DNA of 64,000 bases from Actinomadura physcomitrii (GCF_008923205.2 NZ_WBMS02000002.1:186001-250000), one strand, 5' to 3'. Positions 24,493 to 33,039 are shown, numbered from the stretch's first letter. Notes: generated by a model not told the origin, from the letters alone. A program made the numbers and translations.

Positions 24493-25131
24493 GTGCAGGC
24501 GCGAGAGGACAACGGCGTCCGGCGCTGGGAGACGTGCGGGAGGGCGTGGATCGGCGTCCTGCGGCACGTGTGGTCGGCCGGCGTCGCCGGCATGGAGGAC
24601 GCGGGGCCCATCATCGAAGGGCCCCCGCTGCTGTTCGAGATCGACTCGCTCAGCTGGGAGGACCCGATCCTGCGCGAGCACGGCGACCGGGCGCGGCTCG
24701 CCCGGCGCGCCCGCGAGCGCGCCCGGGACGCGGCGGCCGGGCGGTACCGGCCGCGGCTGCACGACCTCGACGGCGTCGACCAGCTGCGCTGGGTCGTCGG
24801 CCTGCTGCGCGCGCGGCCCTGGACGACCAGCGCCTGGATCTCGCTGACGCTGCCGGGCGAGGACGCCGCCGCCGTGCCGTGCCTGACCGCCCTGTCGTTC
24901 CGCATCCGCGGCTACCGGCTGATCATGACCGGGATGTTCCGGTCCCAGGACGTGCTCCGCGCCTACCTGGCCTACGTCCCGCTGCGCGAGGTCCAGCTGC
25001 ACGTGGCCGAGGAGCTCGGGCTGCCCGCCGGCCCGCTGCGGATCTTCGTGGACGTCCCGCACGTCCGGGTCGGCGACGCCGAGCGGGTCGCTGCCGTGCT
25101 GGCCGCCATGCCCGAGCCGAACGCCGCCTGA
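24493..25131 (+). CDS. Divergent thymidylate-synthase-fold protein
   Basis: The 212-residue protein aligns by eye with the C-terminal two thirds of thymidylate synthase. It has DQLRWVVGLLRARPWTTSAWI, the catalytic-cysteine region VPCLTALSFRIRGYRL (Cys130), RSQD (150-153), and HVAEELGLPAG (170-180) with the later His190. The nucleotide-reading Asn of ThyA (in GLPFN) is Tyr161 here, and the Tyr of the HxY motif is Arg. It is shorter than ThyA (about 264). It may methylate or hydroxymethylate another pyrimidine, or have lost activity. GTG 24493 is chosen because GGAGAG (24482-24487) precedes it; ATG 24475 is an alternative. Confidence 0.65.
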   Translation: MQAREDNGVRRWETCGRAWIGVLRHVWSAGVAGMEDAGPIIEGPPLLFEIDSLSWEDPILREHGDRARLARRARERARDAAAGRYRPRLHDLDGVDQLRWVVGLLRARPWTTSAWISLTLPGEDAAAVPCLTALSFRIRGYRLIMTGMFRSQDVLRAYLAYVPLREVQLHVAEELGLPAGPLRIFVDVPHVRVGDAERVAAVLAAMPEPNAA

Positions 25132-25382
25132 GGGACGTCCCGCGCCGGGACCGTTCCATTCCCTGCGGGCCGGCCGGACCCGGCCGACCGCGCCGTCCCG
25201 CCCGGAGGTGAGGACGATGCGGGCACGGCGGACACAACGGAGTTACCGGCCGGTCCTTCCCTGGCGCGGACCCGGCCGCCCGGCGGGGGATAGACTCGCC
25301 GCTGGGGGCGAGGGCACGACGAGGTGACTCGCGACTTCACCTGCACACCAGCCGAACATCCGACTTCCGAAGGACTGTTTCC

Positions 25383-26969
25383 TTGAGCAAGCCCGTCGTC
25401 CTCGTCGCAGAAGAGCTCTCCCCGGCCGGCATCGCCGTGCTGGAATCCGATTTCGAGGTCCGTCACGTCGACGGCAGCGACAAGGCCAAGCTGCTGCCCG
25501 CCGTCGCCGACGTCGACGCCCTGATCGTCCGCAGCGCCACCAAGGTCACCGCCGAGGTCTACCAGCACGCCCGCAAGCTGCGCGTGGTCGCGCGCGCCGG
25601 CGTCGGCCTCGACAACGTCGACGTGGAGGCCGCCACCAAGGCCGGCGTCATGGTCGTCAACGCGCCGACCTCCAACATCGTCACCGCCGCCGAGCACGCG
25701 ATCGCGCTGCTGCTGGCCACCGCCCGGAACGTTCCGCAGGGCCACTCCGCGCTCAAGCAGGGCGAGTGGAAGCGGTCCAAGTACACCGGCGTCGAGCTGC
25801 AGGGCAAGACCGTCGGCGTGCTCGGCCTCGGCCGCATCGGCGTCCTGGTCTCCCAGCGCCTCGCCGCCTTCGACATGAACGTGATCGCGTTCGACCCGTA
25901 CGTGCAGGCGGCCCGCGCGGCGCAGCTCGGCGTGAAGCTCGTCACCCTCGACGAGCTGCTCCAGCAGAGCGACTTCATCACCGTCCACCTGCCGAAGACC
26001 CCCGAGACCCTCGGCCTCGTCGGCGACCGCGAGCTGCACCAGGTCAAGCCGAGCGTGCGGATCGTCAACGCCGCGCGCGGCGGGATCGTCGACGAGGAGG
26101 CGCTCGACCTCGCGCTGAAGGACGGCCGGGTCGCCGGCGCCGGCATCGACGTGTTCAGCAGCGAGCCCTGCACCGACAGCCCGCTGTTCCACCACGACAA
26201 CGTCGTCGTCACCCCGCACCTCGGCGCCAGCACCCACGAGGCGCAGGAGAAGGCGGGCACGCAGGTCGCCCGCTCGGTGAAGCTGGCGCTGTCCGGCGAG
26301 TTCGTGCCGGACGCGGTGAACGTCCAGGGCGGCGCGGTCGCCGAGGACGTCAAGCCGGGCCTGCCGCTCGCCGAGAAGCTCGGCCGGATCTTCACCGCGC
26401 TCGCCGGCGGCGTGCCCGTCCGGCTGGACGTGGTGGTGCGCGGCGAGATCGCCGAGCACGACGTCAAGGTGCTGGAGCTGGCCGCGCTCAAGGGCGTGTT
26501 CTCCGACGTCGTCGAGGAGTCGGTGACGTTCGTCAACGCGCCGCTGCTGGCCCGCGACCGGGGCGTCGAGGTCACCCTCACCACCAGCGAGGACAGCCCC
26601 GACTGGCGGAACGTGGTGCAGGTGCGCGGCACGATGGCCGACGGCGCCGTGGTGTCGGTGTCCGGCACGCTGACCGGCCCGAAGCACGCCGAGCGGATCA
26701 TCGAGATCAACGGCTACAACATGGAGCTGGTGCCGACCGCGCACATGGCGTTCTTCTCCTACGTCGACCGGCCGGGCATCGTCGGCGCGGTCGGCAAGCT
26801 GCTCGGCGACGCCGAGGTCAACATCGCCGGCATGCAGGTCGGCCGGGACGCCAAGGGCGGCAAGGCGCTGATCGCGCTGACCGTCGACTCCGGCATCCCG
26901 CCGCAGCTCGTGGACGCGATCACCGCCGAGGTGGGCGCCGACATGGGCCGCCGCGTCGACCTGGACTGA
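25383..26969 (+). CDS. serA: D-3-phosphoglycerate dehydrogenase
   Basis: SerA starts serine synthesis by oxidising 3-phosphoglycerate with NAD+. The 528-residue type I enzyme has the substrate lobe, the NAD loop GLGRIG near residue 150, the catalytic Arg in NAARGGIVDE, Glu in the following helix and His in TPHLGAST near residue 280, then the allosteric-site domain and a C-terminal ACT domain (residues 455-528, VDRPGIVGAVGKLLG). The start is TTG 25383 with GAAGGA ten bases before it. The upstream 250 bases hold TAGACT (25291-25296), a possible -10, and a small inverted repeat AGGTGA/TCACCT (25322-25342). Confidence 0.96.
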   Translation: MSKPVVLVAEELSPAGIAVLESDFEVRHVDGSDKAKLLPAVADVDALIVRSATKVTAEVYQHARKLRVVARAGVGLDNVDVEAATKAGVMVVNAPTSNIVTAAEHAIALLLATARNVPQGHSALKQGEWKRSKYTGVELQGKTVGVLGLGRIGVLVSQRLAAFDMNVIAFDPYVQAARAAQLGVKLVTLDELLQQSDFITVHLPKTPETLGLVGDRELHQVKPSVRIVNAARGGIVDEEALDLALKDGRVAGAGIDVFSSEPCTDSPLFHHDNVVVTPHLGASTHEAQEKAGTQVARSVKLALSGEFVPDAVNVQGGAVAEDVKPGLPLAEKLGRIFTALAGGVPVRLDVVVRGEIAEHDVKVLELAALKGVFSDVVEESVTFVNAPLLARDRGVEVTLTTSEDSPDWRNVVQVRGTMADGAVVSVSGTLTGPKHAERIIEINGYNMELVPTAHMAFFSYVDRPGIVGAVGKLLGDAEVNIAGMQVGRDAKGGKALIALTVDSGIPPQLVDAITAEVGADMGRRVDLD

Positions 26970-26983
26970 TCGGCGGAGTATGC

Positions 26984-27020
26984 GGCGGGCGGGGGTTCGG
27001 CCGTGGGCCGGGCGCCCGCC
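26984..27020 (+). terminator. Probable serA terminator
   Basis: GGCGGGCG (26984-26991) pairs with CGCCCGCC (27013-27020) 14 bases after the serA stop. There is no T run. Confidence 0.45.
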
Positions 27021-27045
27021 CGCCGTGTCGGTGAGCGCCCCCATG

Positions 27046-27060
27046 TCTCATATGCTGAGA
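27046..27060. promoter_or_regulatory. Orphan copy of the TCTC(A/G)-N5-(C/T)GAGA operator
   Basis: TCTCA-TATGC-TGAGA lies in the 314-base gap after serA. The next rightward frame is the 37-codon gene at 27284, so either that gene or an unseen RNA is the target, or this is left over from a lost gene. The rest of the gap 26970-27283 shows no other feature. Confidence 0.4.
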
Positions 27061-27283
27061 TTTTACGCCACGGGTCGGGACAGCCGCCCGGACGGCGGGT
27101 ACCGTCGGATGAGTCATGCGGCGTTTCGCGGTAATCCTTCGCTGCCGCAGCGGGGCCTGATATCGGCGGGCCGGCGCCGCTGCGGAGGTTCCGCCCGGCC
27201 ATGAGCCCGATTCCGCGCCCGGACCCGTGCGAACCACGCGTCCCGGCGGCCCCGGCATCCAGCCTCAGCGATTCGGAGCGATC

Positions 27284-27397
27284 ATGAACGACACCACCCG
27301 TACCACCGTGCCCGCCGACGACGCCGCGGAGGAGGCCGCCCGCGCCCTGCAGACGGCCCTGGACCGCCGCGACAACGGCGGCCGCCCCTCCCGGTAA
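27284..27397 (+). CDS. Small acidic/polar protein, 37 residues, unrecognised
   Basis: ATG 27284 has CGGAG seven bases upstream and opens a 37-codon frame ending TAA. The product starts MNDTTRTTVPADDAAEEAA and ends NGGRPSR, so it has a short Ala/Glu helix and disordered ends. Codon third positions are G/C as in real genes here. I know no family for it. It lies 61 bases before the FhuF-like gene on the same strand. Confidence 0.4.
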   Translation: MNDTTRTTVPADDAAEEAARALQTALDRRDNGGRPSR

Positions 27398-27458
27398 CCC
27401 GGCCGCGTTACCGGGACCGCGCGCGGTGCGCCGGGACGGGCATGGCAGGGTGAACGCC

Positions 27459-28190
27459 ATGCCGTCGCCGATGCCCGCCGGGGCCGGGGAGGTCGCGGAG
27501 GCGCTGCGCGCCGCCGGGCGCCTCGGGCCGTACTTCGAGATCGCCACCGATCCGGCCGAGGAGGCCGACCCGACGTGGCGGCCGCTGCCCGAGCGGGACC
27601 CGGCCCGGCTCGCCGACCTCACCGGCCGATACGCCGAGCGGCTCGGCACGCGGGAGCGGCGCGTCGCCGCGTCGATCCTGTTCCAGGGCCTGGCGTCGCG
27701 CCTCTGGTCGCCGGTCGTCGCGGCGGCCGCCCAGGGCGTCGTGCCCGACCTGTCCGGACTGCACTGGCGGTGGGCGCCCGGCGCGCCCATCGCGCTGTGG
27801 CTGGCCGGGCCGCGCGGGCACCGCGCCGGCGGCACCGCCGAAGCCGCCGGCCTCGTCCACCGGGAGGTCGTCACCGGCCAGCTGGAGCCGCTGCGCGCGA
27901 CGATGCTGACCTTCACGAGCCTCGCGGACGGCCTGCTGTGGGGGAACGCGGCGTCCGCCCTCGCCGGCGGCCTGAACGTCGGCCCGCGGGACGCCGCCCG
28001 CGCCGCGCTCGTCGGCGAACTGCTGGACATGCCCCCGCTCAAAGGAGCGGGAGAGTTCGGCCCGCACGGCTTCGTCCGGCGCAACTGCTGCCTGTACTAC
28101 CGCGTCCCGCCCGGCGGCGAGATGTGCGGCGACTGCGGCCTGCGCCGCCCGCCGCGCCGCGGCGAGCCGCCGCCACGGGGGCGCTCGTGA
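27459..28190 (+). CDS. FhuF-like (2Fe-2S) ferric-iron reductase family protein
   Basis: The 243-residue protein ends with the FhuF-type iron-sulfur motif: CC in RRNCCLYYRV and CGDC fourteen residues on, giving C-C-x(10-11)-C-x2-C. The middle (ILFQGLASRLWSPVVAAAAQGVVPDLS) is typical of FhuF/siderophore reductases, which release iron from imported siderophores. ATG 27459 has AGGG (27446-27449) upstream; GTG 27450 is also in frame. The convergent neighbour is the cobalt transporter cbtBA, so this short stretch deals with metals on both sides. Confidence 0.75.
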   Translation: MPSPMPAGAGEVAEALRAAGRLGPYFEIATDPAEEADPTWRPLPERDPARLADLTGRYAERLGTRERRVAASILFQGLASRLWSPVVAAAAQGVVPDLSGLHWRWAPGAPIALWLAGPRGHRAGGTAEAAGLVHREVVTGQLEPLRATMLTFTSLADGLLWGNAASALAGGLNVGPRDAARAALVGELLDMPPLKGAGEFGPHGFVRRNCCLYYRVPPGGEMCGDCGLRRPPRRGEPPPRGRS

Positions 28191-28206
28191 CGGCGGCCCG
28201 CCGAGG

Positions 28207-28935
28207 TCAGGCCAGGGCGGCGGCGCGGCGGCGGGCCACCGAGCGTTCGGTCAGGTGGCCGAACAGCAGCCCGATCGTGGCCCACAGGACGAGCTGGACG
28301 CCCAGGGACGCGAGCCGGAAGTTCCACAGGACCGTCGCCGGGAAGTGCTCCGGGATCGCGTCGGGCTTCGGCGTGACCCGGTACACGACCGCCAGCAGGA
28401 CGACGTAGCCGACCGCGGTGACCGTGATCGCGTTCCAGGCGCCGAGCCGGGGGACGAGGCGGCGGCCCACGATCACCGCCGCGGTCGTCGCCAGGATCCC
28501 CAGCGCCATCATGCAGAAGTACAGCGCCGTCCGGCTGCCGATGGTCGCCGGGTTGCCGACCGCCGGGGGTGTCGCCGGGTACTTCAGGAACGGCACCAGC
28601 TCGATCGCGACGAATCCGGCGAGGGCGACCAGGGCGGCGGTGGCGCGCGCGCCGAGCCGTCCGAGCCGTCCGGACGCGAAGGCGAACGCGATCGAGAACA
28701 GCCCGCCGAGCGCGACGCCGTACACCGCCATCGCGGTGATCAGCCCGGCGGTCTTCTGCACGGTGCGGCTGACGATCTCCGGTTCGTGCCCGGCGTGCTC
28801 GGCGTGCGCACGGGCCTCCTCGAACGCGATCGCGTGCCCGACCTGCGGCTCGCCGTACAGCCAGGCGACGAGCAGGGCCAGGGCGGCTGCGGCCAGGCCC
28901 GCGAGCATCCCGCGGACCAGCAGTCCTCTCATCAT
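28207..28935 (-). CDS. cbtA: Cobalt transporter subunit CbtA
   Basis: The 242-residue membrane protein has about six hydrophobic segments and the CbtA pattern: GEPQVGHAIAFEEARAHAEHAGHEPEIVSRTVQKTAGL, then FVAIELVPFLKYPATPPAVGNPATIG, with His, Glu and Lys residues in the loops. CbtA with CbtB is a predicted cobalt uptake system found under B12 riboswitches. It starts at ATG 28935, twelve bases after the cbtB stop, and is co-transcribed with it. It converges on the FhuF-like gene. Confidence 0.9.
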   Translation of the reverse strand: MMRGLLVRGMLAGLAAAALALLVAWLYGEPQVGHAIAFEEARAHAEHAGHEPEIVSRTVQKTAGLITAMAVYGVALGGLFSIAFAFASGRLGRLGARATAALVALAGFVAIELVPFLKYPATPPAVGNPATIGSRTALYFCMMALGILATTAAVIVGRRLVPRLGAWNAITVTAVGYVVLLAVVYRVTPKPDAIPEHFPATVLWNFRLASLGVQLVLWATIGLLFGHLTERSVARRRAAALA

Positions 28936-28947
28936 CGGGGCGCCGGC

Positions 28948-29181
28948 CTAGTGGCAGGGGAAGCCGAGCAGGTGCCGGCCGTCGTGGGTGAACTCGTGCA
29001 CCCAGGTGCCGCCGAAGACCGACGTCGCGCCCTGTTCGGCGCCGACGAAGTAGATCAGGATCGCGGCCAGCACGACGGCGAGCACCGCCCACGGCACGAT
29101 GTCGCGGATCGGCAGGCGCAGCGGCGCCGCGGAAGGCTCGGCCTGCGGGGACGCGGCGGACGGTACGGCGGACTCGGCCAT
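28948..29181 (-). CDS. cbtB: Cobalt transporter subunit CbtB
   Basis: The 77-residue protein has one membrane segment (VPWAVLAVVLAAILIYFVG) and a C-terminal His-rich tail, HEFTHDGRHLLGFPCH, typical of CbtB, where it is taken to bind cobalt. ATG 29181 lies about 50 bases downstream of a cobalamin riboswitch, so expression should fall when B12 is plentiful. It is the first gene of cbtBA. Confidence 0.9.
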   Translation of the reverse strand: MAESAVPSAASPQAEPSAAPLRLPIRDIVPWAVLAVVLAAILIYFVGAEQGATSVFGGTWVHEFTHDGRHLLGFPCH

Positions 29182-29230
29182 GTCGGGGTTCTCCTCACGG
29201 GGTGCACTCGCCCCGGTTGCGGAGGACGAC

Positions 29231-29418
29231 GGGTCAGTGTCCTGACTCCCAGATCGCCGTCTCCCGCCGACCTTCCCGCCGGTCGTCCGGCCGTGGTCGT
29301 GCGGTGGGGGAGACTCCCTGGTCACAGTGGCGGGACCGTCCCGGATTCGCACCGGGTTCCTGCGCACCGTCGCCTCGATGTGAACTTGTCGAGGAGAGCG
29401 TCCCCTCTGCCACCCGGC
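29231..29418 (-). promoter_or_regulatory. Cobalamin (B12) riboswitch upstream of cbtBA
   Basis: Read on the minus strand the region shows the conserved core: AACCCGGTGCGAATCCGGG, then CGGTCCCGCCACTGTGACC (both from 29320-29362), and the closing element GGGAGTCAGGACACTGACCC (29231-29250). An upstream stem CCTCGA/TCGAGG is seen near 29372-29393. It should control cbtB and cbtA, and the outer boundary is approximate. The whole gap between cbtB and leuB (29182-29556) is otherwise without a gene. Confidence 0.9.
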
Positions 29419-29490
29419 CCGTCAACCCCGCGAAGAGTGACAAAGATGACGCCCGTCCGACGGCGGGCTCGGCGGCGACCCGGCGGCGGC

Positions 29491-29537
29491 GAGACCCGCG
29501 TACCGTGATATGAGACGAAAGCCCAAGCAGTGAGACG
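29491..29537. promoter_or_regulatory. Three GAGAC half-sites upstream of leuB
   Basis: GAGAC occurs at 29491-29495, 29512-29516 and 29532-29536, spaced 21 and 20 bases, two helical turns each. The last two are part of TGAGACG. They resemble single arms of the TCTC(A/G)-N5-(C/T)GAGA operator and lie just before the putative leuB -10. Confidence 0.4.
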
Positions 29538-29556
29538 TTTGCAGTACAGTACGCCC

Positions 29557-30612
29557 ATGGCTTCCCGCAGCATTCGTCTGGCCGTCATCCCCGGTGACGG
29601 GATCGGCCCCGAGGTGGTCGCCGAGGGACTGAAGATCCTCGAGGCCGTCGCCCCGTCCAGCGGTCTCGCGTTCGAGCAGACCTCCTACGACCTGGGCGCC
29701 GCGCGCTGGCACCGGACCGGGGAGACGCTGCCCGACTCGGTGCTGGAGGAGCTGCGCGGCCAGGACGTCATCCTGCTCGGCGCCGTCGGCGACCCGAGCG
29801 TGCCGAGCGGGACGCTGGAGCGCGGGCTGCTGCTGCGGACCCGGTTCGAGCTCGACCACTACGTCAACCTCCGCCCGGTGAAGCTGTTCCCGGGCGTGAA
29901 GACCCCCTTGGCGGACGTCACTCCGGACGACATCGACATGGTCGTCGTCCGCGAGGGCACCGAGGGCCCCTACACGGGCGTCGGTGGCGTCCTGCGCAAG
30001 GGCACCGGGCACGAGGTCGCCACGCAGGAGAGCGTCAACACCGCCTTCGGCGTCGAGCGGGTCGTCCGGTACGCGTTCGAGGTCGCGGCGTCGCGCCCGC
30101 GCAAGCGGCTGACGCTGGTCCACAAGGACAACGTCCTCACCTTCGCCGGCGATCTCTACCAGCGGACGCTGAAGCGGGTCGGCGAGGAGTACCCGCAGGT
30201 CAGCACCGACTACTGCCATGTCGACGCGGCCACGATGTTCTTCGTCAGCCAGCCGCGGCGCTTCGACGTGATCGTCACCGACAACCTGTTCGGCGACATC
30301 ATCACCGACATCGGCGCCGCGATCGCCGGCGGCATCGGGCTCGCCGCGTCCGGCAACGTCAACCCCGACCGGACGGCGCCGTCGATGTTCGAGCCGGTGC
30401 ACGGCAGCGCTCCGGACATCGCGGGCCAGGGCAAGGCCGACCCGACCGCCACGATCCTGTCGGTCGCGATGCTGCTCGACCACATCGGCGCCGGCGACGC
30501 GGCCCGCCGCGTCGAGCAGGCCGTCTCCGACGACCTGGCCGAGCGCGGCGCGCTCGGGACGCGGTCCACCGCGCAGATCGGCGACGCGATCGCCAAGCGA
30601 GTATCGGGCTGA
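29557..30612 (+). CDS. leuB: 3-isopropylmalate dehydrogenase
   Basis: LeuB oxidises and decarboxylates 3-isopropylmalate in leucine synthesis. The 351-residue protein has [11 protein letters not shown] at the start, the substrate Arg in [19 protein letters not shown], the catalytic Tyr in [12 protein letters not shown], Lys in LVHKDNVL, Asp in [12 protein letters not shown] and the NAD site [15 protein letters not shown]. It is of the actinobacterial/LeuB-2 type. ATG 29557 has no ribosome-binding site; TACAGT (29545-29550) is six bases upstream, which suggests a leaderless mRNA. A strong terminator follows. Confidence 0.96.
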   Translation: MASRSIRLAVIPGDGIGPEVVAEGLKILEAVAPSSGLAFEQTSYDLGAARWHRTGETLPDSVLEELRGQDVILLGAVGDPSVPSGTLERGLLLRTRFELDHYVNLRPVKLFPGVKTPLADVTPDDIDMVVVREGTEGPYTGVGGVLRKGTGHEVATQESVNTAFGVERVVRYAFEVAASRPRKRLTLVHKDNVLTFAGDLYQRTLKRVGEEYPQVSTDYCHVDAATMFFVSQPRRFDVIVTDNLFGDIITDIGAAIAGGIGLAASGNVNPDRTAPSMFEPVHGSAPDIAGQGKADPTATILSVAMLLDHIGAGDAARRVEQAVSDDLAERGALGTRSTAQIGDAIAKRVSG

Positions 30613-30645
30613 GGGCGCGCCTCTCCGGCCACGAGCAGGGACACT

Positions 30646-30675
30646 CCGGGCGCGCCTCGCGGCGCGCCCGGTTTT
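30646..30675 (+). terminator. Rho-independent terminator after leuB
   Basis: A perfect 11-base stem CCGGGCGCGCC (30646-30656) and GGCGCGCCCGG (30661-30671), loop TCGC, followed by TTTT. Confidence 0.85.
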
Positions 30676-30788
30676 CCGTATGCGCCGCGTGCGAGGAGTG
30701 GGGTCGAGGAACAAAGTACGACAATAGGGACTAAGGACGCCGCAGCGGCAATGGAGCCGCACCGGCGATCGGGAGAGGACGAACGGCG

Positions 30789-31892
30789 ATGAGCGACACC
30801 CTGGACTTCGAGATCACGCTGACCGAGCGGCCCGCGACGGCCGCCGAGCGCGAGCGCGTCCTGGCAGATCCGGGCTTCGGCCGGTACTTCACCGACCACA
30901 TGATCACGGTCCGGTACTCGGCCGAGCGGGGCTGGCACGACGCCAAGCTCGAACCCTACGGGCCCATCCCGATGGACCCGGCCAGCCAGGTGTTCCACTA
31001 CGCCCAGGAGCTGTTCGAGGGCCTCAAGGCCTACAAGCAGCCGGACGGCTCGATCGTCACCTTCCGGCCGTTCATGAACGCGGCCCGGATGAACCGCTCC
31101 GCCCGGCGGATGGCCATGCCGGAGATCCCCGAGCAGCTGTTCGTCGACGCCGTCGAACTCCTCGTCCGCACCGACAAGGAGTGGGTCCCGGGCGCCGAGG
31201 GCCACAGCCTCTACCTGCGGCCGTTCATGTTCGCCACCACCCGCGCCCTCGGCGTGAACAGCCCGGCGAACGAGTTCCTGTTCATGGTCATCGCCTCCCC
31301 GTCCGGGCTGTACTACCCGCGCGGGATCAAGCCGGTCTCGGTGTGGCTGTCGCAGGACTACACCCGCGCGGCGCCCGGCGGCACCGGCGAGGCCAAGTTC
31401 GGCGGCAACTACGCCGCGTCGTTCGCCGGCCAGGCCGAGGCGGTCGAGCAGGGCTGCGACCAGGTCGTCTGGCTCGACGCGGTGGAGCACCGCTGGGTCG
31501 AGGAGGTCGGCTCGATGAACCTGATGTTCGTCTACGGCTCCGGCTCGCGGGCCCGGCTGCTCACCCCCGCGCTCACCGGCACGCTGCTCGCCGGCGTCAC
31601 CCGCGACTCGATGCTCAAGCTGGCCCCCGACCTCGGCATCCCCGCCGAGGAGGGCAAGATCAGCATCGACGAGTGGCAGGCTGGCTGCGCGTCCGGCGAG
31701 ATCACCGAGGTGTTCGGCTGCGGCACCGCCGCGATCATCAGCCCGGTCGGCCGGGTCAGGGGCCGCGACCGGGAGTGGACGATCGGCGACGGCGAGCCCG
31801 GCGAGATCTCCATGAGGCTGCGGCAGGAGCTCGTCGGCATCCAGTACGGCACCCGTCCCGACCCCTACGGCTGGGTCCACAAGATCGTCTGA
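30789..31892 (+). CDS. ilvE: Branched-chain amino acid aminotransferase
   Basis: IlvE makes Val, Leu and Ile from their 2-oxo acids with glutamate, using PLP. The 367-residue class IV enzyme has the substrate segment FHYAQELFEGLKAY, RPFMNAARM, the PLP-Lys in EAKFGGNYAAS near residue 205, EVGSMNLMFVYG and the phosphate-binding end GTAAIISPVG. ATG 30789 follows GAGAGGA. It is separated from leuB by a terminator, so it has its own promoter (a possible one lies near 30716-30735), and from its right neighbour by an 18-base hairpin. Confidence 0.96.
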   Translation: MSDTLDFEITLTERPATAAERERVLADPGFGRYFTDHMITVRYSAERGWHDAKLEPYGPIPMDPASQVFHYAQELFEGLKAYKQPDGSIVTFRPFMNAARMNRSARRMAMPEIPEQLFVDAVELLVRTDKEWVPGAEGHSLYLRPFMFATTRALGVNSPANEFLFMVIASPSGLYYPRGIKPVSVWLSQDYTRAAPGGTGEAKFGGNYAASFAGQAEAVEQGCDQVVWLDAVEHRWVEEVGSMNLMFVYGSGSRARLLTPALTGTLLAGVTRDSMLKLAPDLGIPAEEGKISIDEWQAGCASGEITEVFGCGTAAIISPVGRVRGRDREWTIGDGEPGEISMRLRQELVGIQYGTRPDPYGWVHKIV

Positions 31893-31899
31893 TCCGTAC

Positions 31900-31947
31900 C
31901 GGCGCCCGATGGCGCGCCCGTCCCCGGGTGCGCGCCATCGGGCGCCG
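31900..31947. terminator. Long bidirectional terminator after ilvE
   Basis: CGGCGCCCGATGGCGCGC (31900-31917) pairs perfectly with its complement at 31930-31947 around a 12-base loop. It sits between convergent genes. Confidence 0.8.
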
Positions 31948-31962
31948 TCATGCCCGGCGGGG

Positions 31963-32520
31963 TCAGTGCCCGTAGCGCACCGTGGTGGTGATCGCGGACC
32001 CGGCGGCCTTCGGACTCACGCCCCGCGCGTCGGGGTTGATCGCGTAGTGGAAGGCGAACCCGACGAAGGCCCGGCCGGGCCTGCCGCCGACCTGCACCGG
32101 GAACGTGCACGTGCCCGAGAGGGTGTACACCTTGCGGACGCGGTGCGGCCTGACCGTGGAGTGCCAGACGTAGCCGACCGGGATGACGTGCCGGTCGTGG
32201 TAGTGGCCGTTCAGCCCGGTCGCCGTGCAGACGGCCCGGCCCCGCGCGATCGCCCGGAGCTTGGCGCTGGTGATCTGGAACGACCATGGCATCGGATACA
32301 GCCGCGAGTACCGTCCGGTGAGCTTCACCTGCGCGTGGAACGCGCCGACCCGGTCCCGGTGCGCGAAGCCCTGATGCCGTTTGGTGAACACGAAGTAATG
32401 GGCCGCGGGGGCGCGGTGCCCCGGACGGCCCGCGGCGGACGCGGCCGAGGCGGTTCCGAGCGCCATTGCCAGAGCCGTTCCGGAAATAACGGCCGTCCGG
32501 CCGAATGTGTGCATGCGCAT
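31963..32520 (-). CDS. Secreted protein of unknown function
   Basis: The 185-residue product has a Sec signal peptide (RTAVISGTALAMALGTASAASAA, cleavage near residue 30) and a mature part rich in His, Arg, Tyr and Val, probably an all-beta fold (WHSTVRPHRVRKVYTLSGTC, HYAINPDARG). Two cysteines (in AVCTAT and GTCTF) could form a disulfide. No family is recognised. ATG 32520 is chosen because GAAGGGA lies nine bases upstream; ATG 32529 would put the ribosome-binding site directly against it. Confidence 0.65.
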   Translation of the reverse strand: MRMHTFGRTAVISGTALAMALGTASAASAAGRPGHRAPAAHYFVFTKRHQGFAHRDRVGAFHAQVKLTGRYSRLYPMPWSFQITSAKLRAIARGRAVCTATGLNGHYHDRHVIPVGYVWHSTVRPHRVRKVYTLSGTCTFPVQVGGRPGRAFVGFAFHYAINPDARGVSPKAAGSAITTTVRYGH

Positions 32521-32599
32521 GACAGGCATTCCCTTCGGAATTGGTCGCCGCCCGCCGGGACCGGCGGGCGGCCCGTACCGGGTCCACCGGCCGGGGCCC

Positions 32600-32839
32600 T
32601 CAGCTCCGGTCGGCCCGCCGCACGTCCAGCGCGCGGTAGGCGTAGCCGTCCTGCTCGGCTTCCTCCCAGGTGAACAGGACGTGCTCACCGGGATCCAGTG
32701 AGGCGAAGCCGCCGGGCACGGTGCGGACGGCGGAGAAGTGCGCCCAGACCTCGCCCGGGGCGTCCGGCGAGACGAGGACTCCCCAGCCGCTCTCGTCGTC
32801 CCAGGACGCGACCGTTCCGCGAACCGGATCCCCGCTCAT
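32600..32839 (-). CDS. Cold-shock-domain-like protein
   Basis: The 79-residue protein resembles CspA-type OB folds. It has RGTVASWDDESGWGVLV in place of GxVKWFNxxKGFGFI, EVWAHFSAV in place of DVFVHFSAI, then GFASLDPGEHVLFTWE. The aromatic RNA-binding residues are partly changed (Trp for Phe), so it is a diverged paralog. It probably binds single-stranded nucleic acid. ATG 32839 has GAAGGGGG upstream. The 400-base gap to cimA beyond it holds the cimA leader and operator. Confidence 0.75.
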   Translation of the reverse strand: MSGDPVRGTVASWDDESGWGVLVSPDAPGEVWAHFSAVRTVPGGFASLDPGEHVLFTWEEAEQDGYAYRALDVRRADRS

Positions 32840-33039
32840 CGCAACCCCCTTCTCCGGCGGACAGCGCGATCCTCGGGCATTTGCCGAGCAGTGCGCAAGC
32901 GCATTTACGCGATGAAGACCTTACTCGGCCTTGGGAGATCATTTTCGCTATTTCTATAAAGCGTTTTCGGGTGAAATGGCGGCGGACTTCGCGATGTGCG
33001 CCGCATGGCGGGGGCGGCGGGCGCGTCCCGAGCCGGTCG

